The notes under the pieces: model-generated
Database searches by the model: none
What the model was told of the DNA's origin: nothing
Seen by the model: the letters and a program-made list of their open reading frames with translations, nothing else
Shown here: one piece after another, positions 5,129 to 5,163 of the stretch
Position numbering within the stretch: position 1 is the first letter of the stretch
How the letters are laid out: every line of letters begins with the position of its first letter
Position numbers and translations under genes: made by a program
Origin: JBBRLA01 sp038231615
Lineage (GTDB): Bacteria; Myxococcota_A; Polyangia; Palsa-1104; JAEUJZ01
NCBI GenBank assembly: GCA_038231615.1
Contig: JBBRLA010000621.1
Location: 1-5,163 of the forward strand
Direction: 5' to 3'
DNA length: 5,163 bases

Positions 5129-5163
5129 TTAGTTGATGTTCACGGTGGCGCCCTTGACGGTCA
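5129..5163 (-). CDS. Probable VgrG C-terminus (partial, runs off the window)
   Basis: Only the last codons are present. On the minus strand they read (x)-TVKGATVNIN-stop, the first residue being incomplete at the window edge, with TAA at 5131-5129. VKG-x-T/K-VNIN endings are typical of the C-terminal beta-helix strands of VgrG-type T6SS spike proteins, and a PAAR gene lies downstream on the same strand, as is usual for vgrG. Ten residues cannot prove identity; another phage-tail-like spike protein remains possible. Confidence 0.55.
   Translation of the reverse strand, partial: TVKGATVNIN

Overview
This is a high-GC window from a Gram-negative bacterium. Two things point that way: a neighbouring tldD and pmbA/tldE pair, and the remains of a type VI secretion (T6SS) tip locus, with the last codons of a probable vgrG followed by a PAAR gene. 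The taxon cannot be fixed from the sequence. The tldD-pmbA adjacency, the CgeB-like glycosyltransferase and the type of PAAR protein would fit a deltaproteobacterial-type (Desulfobacterota or Myxococcota) genome, but this is a weak inference.

Layout. Positions 1-403 are non-coding and hold a tandem array with a 186-bp period: two full copies and a 31-bp third. It ends about 23 bp before the tldD start. The plus strand then carries tldD (427-1863) and pmbA/tldE (1892-3286), 28 bp apart and probably one operon. Together they encode the cytosolic TldD/TldE metalloprotease: TldD keeps the zinc-site motif and TldE has lost it. The minus strand, read from right to left, carries the vgrG 3' end (5129-5163), a 227-bp intergenic region, a PAAR spike-tip protein (4581-4901) and a CgeB/DUF3880-like glycosyltransferase (3304-4509). 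The glycosyltransferase converges on pmbA, with 17 bp between the stop codons and a small hairpin there.

How the genes work together. TldD and TldE form one enzyme. VgrG and PAAR form the tip of the T6SS needle, so the right end of the window is probably part of a vgrG-PAAR island. The glycosyltransferase lies on the PAAR strand with its own strong ribosome binding site. No functional link between it and secretion can be shown.

The most interesting signal is non-coding. Each full 186-bp repeat upstream of tldD, and a 117-bp palindrome just upstream of PAAR, contains a hairpin of the same design. An outer stem encloses an internal loop (15 nt on the left, 16-17 nt on the right) around an inner 5-bp stem capped by AGTA. 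Across 21 aligned core bases the two types differ at only four, and these four are two compensatory base-pair swaps in the inner stem. Between the two tandem copies, 7 of 10 substitutions fall in the internal loop. This suggests one family of structured repeats at both ends of the window. PAAR is also bracketed by an imperfect 21-bp direct repeat.
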